Source: Candidatus Magnetobacterium casense (lineage in GTDB: Bacteria > Nitrospirota > Thermodesulfovibrionia > Thermodesulfovibrionales > Magnetobacteriaceae). Taken from it: a stretch of 64,000 nucleotides of DNA. Of the stretch, positions 19,717 to 29,296 are shown piece after piece. The notes under the pieces were generated by a model. The model did no database searches. It had not been told where the DNA came from and saw only the letters and a program-made list of their open reading frames with translations. The stretch lies in contig NZ_JMFO01000002.1 in the NCBI RefSeq assembly GCF_000714715.1, forward strand, positions 71,496 to 135,495. Reading direction: 5' to 3'. Both the position numbers and the translations under genes were made by a program. The number at the start of each line of letters is the position of its first letter. The stretch's first letter is position 1.

Positions 19717-21978
19717 ATGATAAACAAGGACCTTGAAATAAGCATAGAGGCAACGATCAATGAAGCCAAACGCCGCGGACATGAGTACCTGTGCATAGAA
19801 CACATACTCTTTGCCATCCTCCACGACGACAAGGGTATTGACATAATAACCAATTGTGGGGGCAGCATTGCAAATCTGAAGTCTGCGCTAAATGATTTCT
19901 TTGGCAAGAAGGTCCCAAAGCTGCCCAAGAGCAAGCGCGATATCCCTCAACCCACGGTAGGCTTCCAGCGCGTGCTGCAACGGGCGCTGTGGCACCTCCA
20001 GTCCTCGGGCAAGGACGAAGTGGATGCCGGAGACCTCCTGGCCTCCATCTACATGGAAGAGGATTGCTATGCCAGCTACTTCCTCCAGCGTGAGGGAGTG
20101 ACGCGCCTGGACGTCCTCAACTACATTTCACACGGGATAACCAAGATTGTCGGCGACTCTGATGCCTCCGAACATCCCGGTGATGATGCCTATCACTCCG
20201 ACAGCAAGAGTCAGGCCGATGCCCTGAAACACTTCACCGTCAACCTCATAGACAAGGCCGCCAATGGCGATATCGACCCCCTAATTGGCAGAGAGACTGA
20301 AATCCAACGCACAATCCAGGTGCTGTGTCGCCGACGCAAGAACAATCCCGTCTTTGTCGGTGAACCAGGTGTTGGAAAAACGGCCATCGTGGAGGGATTG
20401 GCCCTGAAGATATTTGAAGGAAACGTCCCCGATGCACTGAAAAACACCCACATCTTTCTCCTTGACATGGGCAGCATGCTTGCCGGAACCAAGTTCAGGG
20501 GCGAGTTTGAGGCACGCCTGAAGTCAACCATTGATGCCCTTAAGAAGATAAAAAACGCCATCTTCTTCATAGACGAAATACACACCATCGTTGGAGCCGG
20601 CGCTACCAGCGGCGGGGCACTGGATGCCTCCAACATCCTCAAGCCCGTCCTGAGTACCGGAAAACTCCGGTGCATTGGTGCAAGCACATACGAGGAGTAC
20701 AAGAACTACTTCGAAAAGGACCGTGCGCTGTCAAGGCGATTTCAAAAGATAGAGGTACACGAACCCTCAATCGATGAATCCTGTCAGATACTGCATGGTT
20801 TGAAGTCTTATTATGAAGCCTTTCACGGTGTGAGCTTCACGGACGATGCAATAAAGAGCGCGGTTGAGTTGTCGGCCAAGTACATCAATGACCGTTACCT
20901 GCCCGATAAGGCCATAGACGTCATGGATGAGACCGGGGCGCTAGTGAGGCTCTCCGGCGAAAAACACAAGACCGTGGACACGCTTGATGTGGAAAACGTC
21001 GTGGCCAAGATCGCCAGGATACCCGTTCGCACCCTCTCCGTGCCCGAGGCGGACAAGCTCCGGGGACTGGAGACCGACCTTAAGCGGCGCGTCTTTGGAC
21101 AGGATGAGGCCATCGTCTCCGTAGTCACGGCGATAAAGCGCTCACGTGCCGGGCTGGGATTGACCGAAAGACCAACCGGGTGTTTCCTGTTTACCGGACC
21201 AACCGGCGTGGGAAAAACCGAAATCGCAAAACAGTTGGCAAACATCATGGGCGTTAAGTTCATACGCTTTGACATGAGCGAGTACATGGAAAAACATGCC
21301 GTGGCCAGGTTAATCGGTGCCCCTCCGGGGTACATTGGCTTTGACCAGGGCGGACTGCTCACCGACGAAATCAGAAAACATCCATTCAGCGTCGTACTCT
21401 TTGACGAAATAGAAAAGGCACACCAGGACGTCTACAACATCCTCCTGCAGGTCATGGACTACGCTACGCTCACCGACAACAACGGTAAAAAGGCCGACTT
21501 CAGAAACGTGATAGTCATCATGACATCCAATGCTGGCGCCCGCGATATGGACAAGAACGCCATCGGCTTTGGCGACAGAACCATGGATACCGCAACAAAG
21601 GGCAAGGATGCCATCAAGCAGGTCTTCAGTCCCGAGTTCAGAAACCGCCTCGATGACATCGTCTTCTTCAACCCCCTGGCCGATGAGACGATGGCACGGA
21701 TCGTTGACAAGTTCATCGGCGAACTGGCCGGGCAGTTGAAGCAGAAGGGCGTTGCCCTGGCAATCAACCAGGACGTCCGGAACTGGCTGTGCAAGAAGGG
21801 CTTTGATGCACACTTTGGGGCGCGTCCCCTTGCGCGTCTGCTGCAAAAGGAGCTTAAAACAGTCCTGGCCGATGAGATACTCTTTGGCCGACTACAACAG
21901 GGCGGGGACGTATGCGTGCAACTCGCCGACGATAAGCCGGAGTTTGTATACGGCGATGCCTGTATTCAGGCTGACTGA
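19717..21978 (+). CDS. clpA: ATP-dependent Clp protease, ATPase subunit ClpA
   Basis: AAA+ unfoldase that feeds ClpP. 753 residues from ATG 19717, which has AAGAGGAG upstream; a GTG at 19690 inside clpS is rejected. N-domain at about 1-145 (the ClpS-binding part), first AAA module with GEPGVGKTA and IFFIDEIHTIVGAGA, second with GPTGVGKTEIAKQL and VVLFDEIEKAH, then the D2 small domain with a RPLARLLQKELK segment. There is no long middle domain between the AAA modules, so it is ClpA rather than ClpB or ClpC. I do not see an IGL/IGF-type ClpP loop by a quick reading and did not verify it. The last 23 bp overlap the true start of aat. No clpP is in the window. Confidence 0.96.
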   Translation: MINKDLEISIEATINEAKRRGHEYLCIEHILFAILHDDKGIDIITNCGGSIANLKSALNDFFGKKVPKLPKSKRDIPQPTVGFQRVLQRALWHLQSSGKDEVDAGDLLASIYMEEDCYASYFLQREGVTRLDVLNYISHGITKIVGDSDASEHPGDDAYHSDSKSQADALKHFTVNLIDKAANGDIDPLIGRETEIQRTIQVLCRRRKNNPVFVGEPGVGKTAIVEGLALKIFEGNVPDALKNTHIFLLDMGSMLAGTKFRGEFEARLKSTIDALKKIKNAIFFIDEIHTIVGAGATSGGALDASNILKPVLSTGKLRCIGASTYEEYKNYFEKDRALSRRFQKIEVHEPSIDESCQILHGLKSYYEAFHGVSFTDDAIKSAVELSAKYINDRYLPDKAIDVMDETGALVRLSGEKHKTVDTLDVENVVAKIARIPVRTLSVPEADKLRGLETDLKRRVFGQDEAIVSVVTAIKRSRAGLGLTERPTGCFLFTGPTGVGKTEIAKQLANIMGVKFIRFDMSEYMEKHAVARLIGAPPGYIGFDQGGLLTDEIRKHPFSVVLFDEIEKAHQDVYNILLQVMDYATLTDNNGKKADFRNVIVIMTSNAGARDMDKNAIGFGDRTMDTATKGKDAIKQVFSPEFRNRLDDIVFFNPLADETMARIVDKFIGELAGQLKQKGVALAINQDVRNWLCKKGFDAHFGARPLARLLQKELKTVLADEILFGRLQQGGDVCVQLADDKPEFVYGDACIQAD

Positions 21979-22659
21979 GGAGTGCGTCTTTCCATCTCCC
22001 GCACTCGCGCGTTGGGATGGCCTGCTTGCCGTGGGGGCGATCTGAGTGTGGAGCGTCTGTTGGCGGCTTATCGACTGGGGATATTCCCTTGGTATGGCCC
22101 CGACAGCCCCATGTTGTGGTGGTCGCCGGACCCACGGATCGTACTGATCCCACAGGATATCAGGATATCGCGCAGCCTGCGGCAGACCATAAAAAAAGGC
22201 ATCTTTCAGGTAACCACCGACAAGGCATTCGTCGATGTCATTATCAACTGCTCTCAGGCCAAAAGGGGTAACGGGGGCGATACCTGGCTTAACAGGGAGA
22301 TGATTGAGGCCTACGTCAGATTGCATAAAGCCGGCTTTGCGCATTCCATAGAGAGCTGGTGCGACGGCGAACTGACAGGGGGACTCTATGGGGTTGCCTT
22401 GGGGGGGGTGTTTTTTGGCGAATCCATGTTCTTCAAAAAGAGCAACGCCTCCAAGGTGGCATTTGCAACCATCGTACCAAAGCTCATAGAATGGGGCTTT
22501 GTGCTGATTGACTGCCAGGTCACCACACAGTATCTTGTGAACTTTGGTGCCACGCACATGCCACGAACGGACTTCATGCGCATACTCAAAAGCGCCACCC
22601 GTATAGACACCAGTTGCGAGAGATGGAAAAATAACGACTATATACACGATATTGTCTGA
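21956..22659 (+). CDS. aat: Leucyl/phenylalanyl-tRNA--protein transferase, with a one-base frameshift
   Basis: Adds Leu or Phe from aminoacyl-tRNA to proteins with N-terminal Arg or Lys, creating ClpS substrates. The normal N-terminus (MPVFRLTEECVFPSPALA, RWDGLLAVG) is read from ATG 21956 inside the end of clpA. The rest of the protein (GGDLSVERLLAAYRLGIFPW onward) is in the next frame to 22659. The two parts join exactly if one G is added to the run of five G at 22033-22037, or if the ribosome slips -1 there. The body is intact: GIFPWYGPDSPMLWWSPDPR, GGDTWLNREMIEAY, GGLYGVALGGVFFGESMF, DCQVTTQYLVNFGA. A GTG at 21982 opens the second frame but gives a wrong N-terminus. This may be a homopolymer sequencing error, a recoding site or a true mutation. 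Confidence 0.9.
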
Positions 22660-22831
22660 TTTTCCGCAATAAACCTGTATTTCAAGAACTTGACTGCCCA
22701 AAAGCCTGTATGATATCTTAATGACTGTTAGGGTTGGCATCTGTAAGAAAAGAAAAAGGAGGTAGTTTTTCTGTTGAGACAGTAGTCTAAGATGTAGACT
22801 TACCAAACAAATCAAGAAGGAGCTCTAAGCA
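22660..22831 (+). promoter_or_regulatory. Leader of the BACON protein gene
   Basis: 172 bp between aat and the BACON gene. TTGACT (about 22689) with TATCTT 18 bases on is a fair promoter. A purine tract (AAGAAAAGAAAAAGGAGG) lies mid-leader, and the real ribosome site GAAGGAG is 8-9 bp before ATG 22832. No riboswitch is recognised. Confidence 0.4.
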
Positions 22832-25800
22832 ATGAGAAGCAAAAAAGTTTTTTTGAGTTTGTTGGTTGCGTTGCTGTTGATTACGGCTAACGTAGCACAT
22901 GTAGCAGAAGCTTGTACGATTACGCTTAGTCCGGCGAATGTGACGGTTGAGGCCTATGCAACCTCCGGTACCATTAGCGTAACGGCAAACAGTGGTTGTT
23001 CGTGGATCGCCTCGACGGTTGACTCATGGGTAACTATCACCTCCGGTGCTTCGGCCACTGGTAGTGGAACAGTAAACTACAATGTGGCGGCAAACACTGG
23101 AGCATACCGCGTCGCTAACATCAACTTTGTCGATGCAGACACTGGAGGCAACGCTGTAGCGGTATTCAGCGTTCGTCAGAACCCTCCAACGACACCAACA
23201 CCGACACCGTCGGGTACTCCTCAGCCAACACCGTCGGGTACTCCTCAACCAACACCGTCGGGTACTCCTCAACCAACACCGTCGGGTACTCCTCAACCAA
23301 CACCGACACCAACCTGCACGGTTACAATCAGCCCAATGGACAAGCAATTCCCACCATCAGGCGGTACCGGCTCCTTTAACGTAACGGCGCCAGGTGGATG
23401 TGCATGGACGGCCACAACCGGCGATACATGGGTAACCATCACCTCCGGCAATTCCGGTACGGGTGGCGGGGTTGTAAACTACACCGTGGCATCATACACG
23501 GGTACAACGGCCCGCACCGCTATGATCAACCTCCCCGGAGCAACACATAAAGTCAAACAGGAAGCTGCAGGCACACCAACACCAACGCCATCGGGTACAC
23601 CGGGACCAACGCCATCGGGTACACCAATGCCGACGCCATCGGGTACACCGGGACCAACGCCGACACCAACCTGTACGGTAACAGTCAGCCCGGTGAGTAT
23701 GACCTATACCTCCGCCGGTGGCAGTGGCTCATTCAGCGTAACGACAAACAGTACTTGTACGTGGACCGCTTCAACCGTTGATACCTGGGTGACTATCACA
23801 TCGGGCGCTTCCGGTACCGGTAACGGGACGGTAAACTACACGGTGGCCTCACACACGGGTACAACAGCACGCACCGGTATTATCAACCTCCCTGGAGCGT
23901 ATTTTAAGGTCCTCCAGAACGCCCCCACTTCCAACTGTACGGCAACAATCAATCCTGCGTACAAGCAATTCATGGCATCCGGAGGTAATGACCACTTTGA
24001 CGTAATCTCGCCAAGTGGCTGTACATGGAATGCCTCAACTACCGATACGTGGGTGACCATTACCTCCGGTGCTTCCGGTACCGGTAATGGGGTTGTAAAC
24101 TACACCGTGGCAGCAAACACGGGTACGTCGGCACGCACCGGTATTATCAACGTAGGCGGAGTTGGATTTACTATCAAGCAGGACGCTGCCACATCCAACT
24201 GTACGGTAACACTCAATCCGGTAAACAAACAGTTTCCGCCATCGGGAGGCAGCGGCTACTTCAATGTAAACGCACCAGGTGGATGTACATGGACGGCCTC
24301 AACCGTTGATACCTGGGTGACTATCACCTCAGGCAATTCAGGTACCGGCTATGGGACGGTATATTACACCGTGGCAGCAAACACGGGCACAACGGTTCGC
24401 ACCGCCATGATCAACGTAGGCGGAGCGGTATTTAAGGTTGTCCAGGACCCTCCTGCGTCAACCTGTTCCGTTGGGATCAACCCCACAGGCAAGAAGTTCA
24501 TGTCCTCCGGCGGCAGTGACCACTTTGATGTAACGGTATCAGGTAGTTGCACGTGGACGGCCACAACTGCTGATACGTGGGTAACCATCACCTCGGGTGC
24601 TTCAGGCACCAGCAATGGTGTGGTAAACTACACCGTGGCACAGAACACGAGCACATACCCGCGCACCGGTATAATCAACGTCGCAGGGAAGGCATTTACG
24701 ATTCTCCAGGACCCCGCTACGTCAAGTTGTACCATTACAATCAGCCCTACCAACATGAACTATACATCCACCGGTGGCAGTGGCAATGTCAACGTAACGG
24801 CGTCAAGCAGTTGCGCATGGACGGCTATGACGGCTGACTCGTGGATAACCCTGAACTCCGGCACCTCAGGCACCGGCAATGGCGTGGTGGATTACACGGT
24901 GGCGTCGTACACTGGCACAAGCGCCCGTACCGGCATTATCAACATAGGCGGAGCGGCCTTCACGATTGTACAGAACCCTTCCACGTCAACCTGTACGATT
25001 ACAGTCAGTCCAACGAGCAAGAGTTTTGCCCCATCAGGCGGCACCGACAGCGTCAGTGTAACGGCTGACAGCGCTTGCGCATGGACGGCCTCAAGCAGTG
25101 ACAGTTGGATAGTCATAACTGCCGGCAGTTCGGGCAGTGGCAGCAGCACTGTAAGTTACACGGTAGCTGAAAACACAGGCACAACCCAAAGAACCGGTAC
25201 GATGACCATCGGTGGTCAGTCCGTCACGGTTACTCAGGAAGCTGCAACAGGATGTACCTTCTCAATCTCTCCTCTCAGCAAGCAGTTCCAGTCATATGGC
25301 GGCAGTGATACCGTAAGCCTAGTGGCAGATACGGGATGCACCTGGTCGGCAACCAGCAACGACTCCTGGATAACCATAAATGCCGGTAGTACATCCGGTT
25401 CGGGTAGCGCCACTGTCTCCTACTCGGTAGCATCAAACTCGGGGGCCTCACGCAGCGGTACAATGACCATAGGTGGACAGACCTTCACGGTGACTCAACT
25501 TGGTAGCGACTGTTCAACCGGTATGTCGATAAATCCGATTACTAAGGAATTCCCCTCCGCCGGTGGTGACGACATAGTAGAGGTAGCAACGCCAAACACC
25601 GGCTGCACCTGGACGGCAATCAGCAATGACTCCTGGATAAGCATTGTATCAGGCAGCTCAGGCACCGGCAATGGCATCGTAGATTACACCGTGGCAGAGA
25701 ATACAACCTCAAGCTCACGCACCGGTACCATGACCATTGCAGGACAGACCTTTAAGGTAACCCAGAAAGCGGCAGAGGCAGACCAGGTGACCCTAACGGT

Positions 25801-27007
25801 AACAATGGCCTATCCCGCTAGCAGCTCAATAAATGCAGAGTCGAAGATAGCAAATCCCATGCAGGGTTCCGTCTATGGCATTGTGACGGTATCCAGTGGA
25901 AAGTTCTCCTGGAGCCAGGACGGCAAGATCGGCACGGCATCCTTTAAGAAGGACCTGGTGGTTGTGCTCTCGGCACAAGAGGGCTTAGGTTCAGCGATCA
26001 AGGGTTGGACTGGCTGCGACCTCAACATCGGAACCAACCAGTGCATGGTGAAGATGACCGAAAACAAGAAGATAACAATAGCGTTCTCCCTGTCCAGGAA
26101 GGCCGAATACGACTTTGACGGCGACGGCAACAGCGATGTGATATGGAGAAACTCCACCAACGGAGACGTCTACATCTGGTTAATGGACGGTAAGACCATA
26201 AAGGGCGGCGGCTATGTTGTCAGAAACACGGGGCTTGATTGGGATATCAAGACCGTAGGCGATTTTAATGGCGATGGCAGGGCTGATATCCTGTGGCAGC
26301 ACAAGACAACCGGGGATGTCTACATATACATTATGAGTGGTACCGAGATATCAACCGGTGGTTTTGCAGTAAGGGGTATGCCGTCGGAGTGGGTAGTCAA
26401 GGCACTTGGCGATTTCGACGGTGATGGCAAGATTGACATCATGTGGAGAAATAAAGACAAAGGTGATGTCTACATCTGGTTAATGGATGGTAAAGATATC
26501 ATCGGTGGCGGCTACATACTCAGAGGCATGACGGCAGATTGGACCATAAAGGTCATAGCCGACTTAAACGGAGACAAAAAGAGCGATGTAGTATGGCAAA
26601 ATTCCGTACACGGCGATATCTATGTATGGCTGCTCAATGGTCTGACTGTATTAGGCCAGGGTCATGCTGCCAGGGGTATCCCAAACAACTGGGTGATCGA
26701 GGCCATCAGCGACTTTAATGGCGATGGCAAGGCCGATATCCTGTGGCATGAGACATCAGCTCACGACTACGCGCTCTGGTTTATGGATGGCGCCACTATC
26801 GTTGGTGGTGACTATGTAACCCGAGCAATACCCGCTAAATGGCTTCTGATGAAGGCCGGAGACTATGACGGCGACGGCAAATCTGACCTGATCTGGAGAG
26901 ACTCCATCACTGGAGATGTCTACCTGCACATACTCAATAACGGCACCACTATAAGGGACCATGGGTTTGTCGCAAACGGTGTCCCCGCAGAATGGGAAAC
27001 CAGGTAG
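22832..27007 (+). CDS. Large exported BACON-repeat protein with InlB-like domain and VCBS/FG-GAP module, 1391 aa
   Basis: Signal peptide MRSKKVFLSLLVALLLITAN (cut near residue 27). Ten BACON-type immunoglobulin-like repeats of about 85-95 residues follow, each beginning C-T/S-x-x-I/L-S/N-P and ending in V-x-Q; BACON domains are mostly thought to bind glycans or mucin. Repeats 1-2 and 2-3 are joined by PTPSGTPQ-type linkers. An InlB-B-like domain (about 985-1090) precedes six 50-residue VCBS/FG-GAP units (about 1092-1391) with calcium-type DFDGDGNSD loops and the wording GDVYIWLMDG. A strong terminator follows. No sortase motif, PEP-CTERM or autotransporter domain is seen. It is likely a secreted or surface adhesin; its partner is unknown. 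The same C-terminal module occurs in the proteins at 35457-37013 and 52666-57734. Confidence 0.9.
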   Translation: MRSKKVFLSLLVALLLITANVAHVAEACTITLSPANVTVEAYATSGTISVTANSGCSWIASTVDSWVTITSGASATGSGTVNYNVAANTGAYRVANINFVDADTGGNAVAVFSVRQNPPTTPTPTPSGTPQPTPSGTPQPTPSGTPQPTPSGTPQPTPTPTCTVTISPMDKQFPPSGGTGSFNVTAPGGCAWTATTGDTWVTITSGNSGTGGGVVNYTVASYTGTTARTAMINLPGATHKVKQEAAGTPTPTPSGTPGPTPSGTPMPTPSGTPGPTPTPTCTVTVSPVSMTYTSAGGSGSFSVTTNSTCTWTASTVDTWVTITSGASGTGNGTVNYTVASHTGTTARTGIINLPGAYFKVLQNAPTSNCTATINPAYKQFMASGGNDHFDVISPSGCTWNASTTDTWVTITSGASGTGNGVVNYTVAANTGTSARTGIINVGGVGFTIKQDAATSNCTVTLNPVNKQFPPSGGSGYFNVNAPGGCTWTASTVDTWVTITSGNSGTGYGTVYYTVAANTGTTVRTAMINVGGAVFKVVQDPPASTCSVGINPTGKKFMSSGGSDHFDVTVSGSCTWTATTADTWVTITSGASGTSNGVVNYTVAQNTSTYPRTGIINVAGKAFTILQDPATSSCTITISPTNMNYTSTGGSGNVNVTASSSCAWTAMTADSWITLNSGTSGTGNGVVDYTVASYTGTSARTGIINIGGAAFTIVQNPSTSTCTITVSPTSKSFAPSGGTDSVSVTADSACAWTASSSDSWIVITAGSSGSGSSTVSYTVAENTGTTQRTGTMTIGGQSVTVTQEAATGCTFSISPLSKQFQSYGGSDTVSLVADTGCTWSATSNDSWITINAGSTSGSGSATVSYSVASNSGASRSGTMTIGGQTFTVTQLGSDCSTGMSINPITKEFPSAGGDDIVEVATPNTGCTWTAISNDSWISIVSGSSGTGNGIVDYTVAENTTSSSRTGTMTIAGQTFKVTQKAAEADQVTLTVTMAYPASSSINAESKIANPMQGSVYGIVTVSSGKFSWSQDGKIGTASFKKDLVVVLSAQEGLGSAIKGWTGCDLNIGTNQCMVKMTENKKITIAFSLSRKAEYDFDGDGNSDVIWRNSTNGDVYIWLMDGKTIKGGGYVVRNTGLDWDIKTVGDFNGDGRADILWQHKTTGDVYIYIMSGTEISTGGFAVRGMPSEWVVKALGDFDGDGKIDIMWRNKDKGDVYIWLMDGKDIIGGGYILRGMTADWTIKVIADLNGDKKSDVVWQNSVHGDIYVWLLNGLTVLGQGHAARGIPNNWVIEAISDFNGDGKADILWHETSAHDYALWFMDGATIVGGDYVTRAIPAKWLLMKAGDYDGDGKSDLIWRDSITGDVYLHILNNGTTIRDHGFVANGVPAEWETR
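23202..23303 (+). repeat. 24-bp tandem repeat coding a Pro-Thr linker
   Basis: Unit CCAACACCGTCGGGTACTCC plus TCAA, about four copies, coding PTPSGTPQ. A diverged second tract with unit ACCAACGCCATCGGGTACAC lies at about 23576-23660. Both are linkers between BACON domains and may vary in copy number between strains. Confidence 0.8.
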
Positions 27008-27062
27008 TTGTCTTTGTCGGTGAATACCTGATATAAACCAAAGAGTTTAACTCGCAAACGGG

Positions 27063-27092
27063 GGGGCTGGTAAAACAGCCCCTTTTATTTTC
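27063..27092 (+). terminator. Rho-independent terminator of the BACON gene
   Basis: Stem GGGGCTG/CAGCCCC with loop GTAAAA, followed by TTTTATTTTC. Confidence 0.85.
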
Positions 27093-27143
27093 TTGTATCG
27101 CACACAACCGCAACGTGCTATGCTGTATTACCACAGGATTTCT

Positions 27144-27310
27144 GTATCTTCTTTATATTTCATGGTAACTATGCTGTTACGCATCCTGGATTCCTGGTCA
27201 AGCCAGGAATGACACACTTGGAAAACGGCTGTAACTGTCATTCCTGCGAAAGCAGGAATCCATGTCTTTAAACCATGAAGTTAATTTGCCATGCTTTTTA
27301 AAGAGGATAC
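27144..27310 (+). repeat. Repeat family B, full copy B2 (MITE-like)
   Basis: 167 bp with ends GTATCTTCTTTATATTTCAT and CTTTTTAAAGAGGATAC, that is, terminal inverted repeats around GTATCCTCTT. Inside are two hairpins: GGATTCCTGGTCAAGCCAGG and, 40 bp on, ATTCCTGCGAAAGCAGGAAT. There is no coding sequence. A nearly full copy lies at 48720-48888, with diverged or partial copies at 10041, 38306, 48674 and 50892. Confidence 0.82.
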
Positions 27311-27340
27311 GGATTTTTTTACAGCAAGTCTTTTTCTGTG

Positions 27341-27363
27341 AGACAAGAGTGTCTTGTTTTTGC
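27341..27363 (+). terminator. Possible hairpin terminator upstream of the NIT chemoreceptor
   Basis: ACAAGA/TCTTGT stem with loop GTG, extended by wobble pairs and followed by TTTTTGC. It could end transcripts entering from the repeat B2 side. Confidence 0.45.
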
Positions 27364-27398
27364 TATCATACTGAATCACAATATATAGGAGGCATACT

Positions 27399-29282
27399 AT
27401 GAGATTTATAGAGGAAGCTAAATTTAGGAATAAGCTCATTATTATATTGATACTGCCGCTTTTGAGTCTGTCTTATCTTTCGATCAGCGAGGTGCTCAGT
27501 AAATACAAGGTGGCCCGACAGATGGGGGCTATGCAGGGCATGTCGGAGCTTGCCGTAAAGATAAGCGCCCTGGTACACGAACTTCAGAAGGAGCGTGGTG
27601 CATCGGCGGGGTTTCTTGGCAGCAAGGGTGCGAAGTTTGGCCCGGAACTCAAGGAGCAATACACAACCACCGACAAAAAGCTGAAGGAACTTGAGGCGTT
27701 TGAGGCAACGGATGCCAAGACCGCCTTTAAGGCCGAAATGGATGCGGCAAACAAACAACTCCAACAACTCAATGGCAACCGGGAACTGGTAGGTGGCCTT
27801 AAAATATCAGGCGGGGAGGCCATCAAGTATTACACCGGTATGATATCCGACCTCTTACATGTCATAACCAGGATGGGCAAGTTAAGCAGCAACGCGGAAA
27901 TTTCGACACTTGCCATTGCCTACGTCAATTTCCTGCAGGCAAAGGAGCGTGTAGGGCAGGAGAGGGCTGTTTTGAGTAACACCTTTGGTGCCAATGCGTT
28001 TGCTACGGGGATGTTCGTCAAATACTGTTTTCTGTCCTCGGCGCAGGAGACCTATATGAGGTCTTTCCTTTCGCTGGCCGATGAGGAGCAGAAGCAGTTT
28101 TATACCAACAAGATGACAGGACCGGTCGTTGAGGAAGTAGAGAGCATGAGAAAGGTAGCCTTTGATAAGGCCATCGTTGGAAACTTTGGTATAGATGCGG
28201 TGCACTGGTTTAAGAAGATGACGGAGAAGATAAATATGCTCAAGGAGGTTGAGGACAAGCTCTCCGGCGACCTCAGCGCAAAGGCGCATAGGCTTCAGGC
28301 ATGGGCAAGGACGGAACTTGTGTTGTACATAGTGTTGACGGTAGTGGTGTTGGCGGTGTCGATTTTTTGGGCATACGTGGTAATAGTCGGGATATTGAAA
28401 CAGTTAGGCGGTGAGCCTGCCGTGGTTGTTGACATTGCCAAGAGGATTGCCGATGGCGACCTGACTATTGACTTCACGGACGACAAGCCTGGTCGTGGCA
28501 CCGGCGATACGGGACTGTATGCCGCCATCAAGGACATGGTACATAACCTCAGGGAAATTGTATCGGAGGTGAAGGAGTCTGCCAACAGCGTATCGGTGGG
28601 CAGTCAGGAGTTGATGACCTCCGCTGCGCAGACCTCCGAGGGGGCGACGGAGCAGGCGGCCTCTATCGAGGAGACGTCGTCGTCGATGGAGGAGATGGCC
28701 TCCAACATAAAACGAAATGCCGCAAATGCCCACCAGACGGAAAAAATAGCCCGTGACCTGGTGGGTGAGGCACAGCAGGCTGGCAAGGCCGTTTCACAGA
28801 GCGTTGTGGCCATAAAACAGATAGCCGAAAAGATAACCATCATAGATGAGATAGCGCGTAAGACAAACCTGTTAGCCCTCAATGCGGCAATAGAGTCGGC
28901 AAGGGCCGGGGAGTTTGGCAAGGGTTTTGCCGTTGTCTCAGCCGAAATCAGAAAGCTGGCTGAACGTAGTCAGGAGGCCGCCGCACAGATAAACGAACTG
29001 TCCAATTCAAGCATTAAAATTGCCGAATCAACTGGTAAGATGCTGGACAAACTCGTGCCGGATATAGAAAAAACCGCATCCCTGGTAGAGGAGATCACGG
29101 TATCGAGCAAGGAGCAGGACATCGGCGCCGAGCAGATAAACAAGGCCATACAGCAATTGGATAAGGTGGTGCAGCAAAACGCCGGCACTGCCAATGAGGT
29201 GTCTTCCACGGCAGAGACACTGGCTGGTCATGCGCAACAACTGCAACGCTCGGTGACCTTCTTTAAGACCGGCCAAGGGTAA
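27399..29282 (+). CDS. Methyl-accepting chemotaxis protein with a nitrate/nitrite-sensing (NIT) domain
   Basis: 627 residues. TM1 at about 12-33; a periplasmic helical domain at about 45-290 whose start ([20 protein letters not shown]) is the NIT (PF08376) signature; TM2 at about 305-330; HAMP-like linker to about 395; methyl-accepting domain at about 400-625 with tip [23 protein letters not shown] domains in NasR and several receptors respond to nitrate and nitrite, so a role in taxis to N-oxides is a family-based inference, strengthened by nrfHA in the same window. The ATG follows TAGGAGG. Unlike the two receptors at 1-4625, this one has no chain of HAMP-like units. It converges on the KaiC-like gene. 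Confidence 0.93.
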   Translation: MRFIEEAKFRNKLIIILILPLLSLSYLSISEVLSKYKVARQMGAMQGMSELAVKISALVHELQKERGASAGFLGSKGAKFGPELKEQYTTTDKKLKELEAFEATDAKTAFKAEMDAANKQLQQLNGNRELVGGLKISGGEAIKYYTGMISDLLHVITRMGKLSSNAEISTLAIAYVNFLQAKERVGQERAVLSNTFGANAFATGMFVKYCFLSSAQETYMRSFLSLADEEQKQFYTNKMTGPVVEEVESMRKVAFDKAIVGNFGIDAVHWFKKMTEKINMLKEVEDKLSGDLSAKAHRLQAWARTELVLYIVLTVVVLAVSIFWAYVVIVGILKQLGGEPAVVVDIAKRIADGDLTIDFTDDKPGRGTGDTGLYAAIKDMVHNLREIVSEVKESANSVSVGSQELMTSAAQTSEGATEQAASIEETSSSMEEMASNIKRNAANAHQTEKIARDLVGEAQQAGKAVSQSVVAIKQIAEKITIIDEIARKTNLLALNAAIESARAGEFGKGFAVVSAEIRKLAERSQEAAAQINELSNSSIKIAESTGKMLDKLVPDIEKTASLVEEITVSSKEQDIGAEQINKAIQQLDKVVQQNAGTANEVSSTAETLAGHAQQLQRSVTFFKTGQG

Positions 29283-29296
29283 GGCTCAGTCAATAG

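Noticed and set aside
21982-22659. Open frame from GTG 21982 as the full aat gene
   Set aside because: Its first residues (MRLSISRTRALGWPACR) are unlike Aat, whereas the overlapping frame from ATG 21956 gives the exact family N-terminus; the gene is frameshifted instead.
23202-23303. Short direct repeats as a CRISPR array
   Set aside because: The 24-bp units are contiguous, have no spacers and are in frame, coding a Pro-Thr linker.
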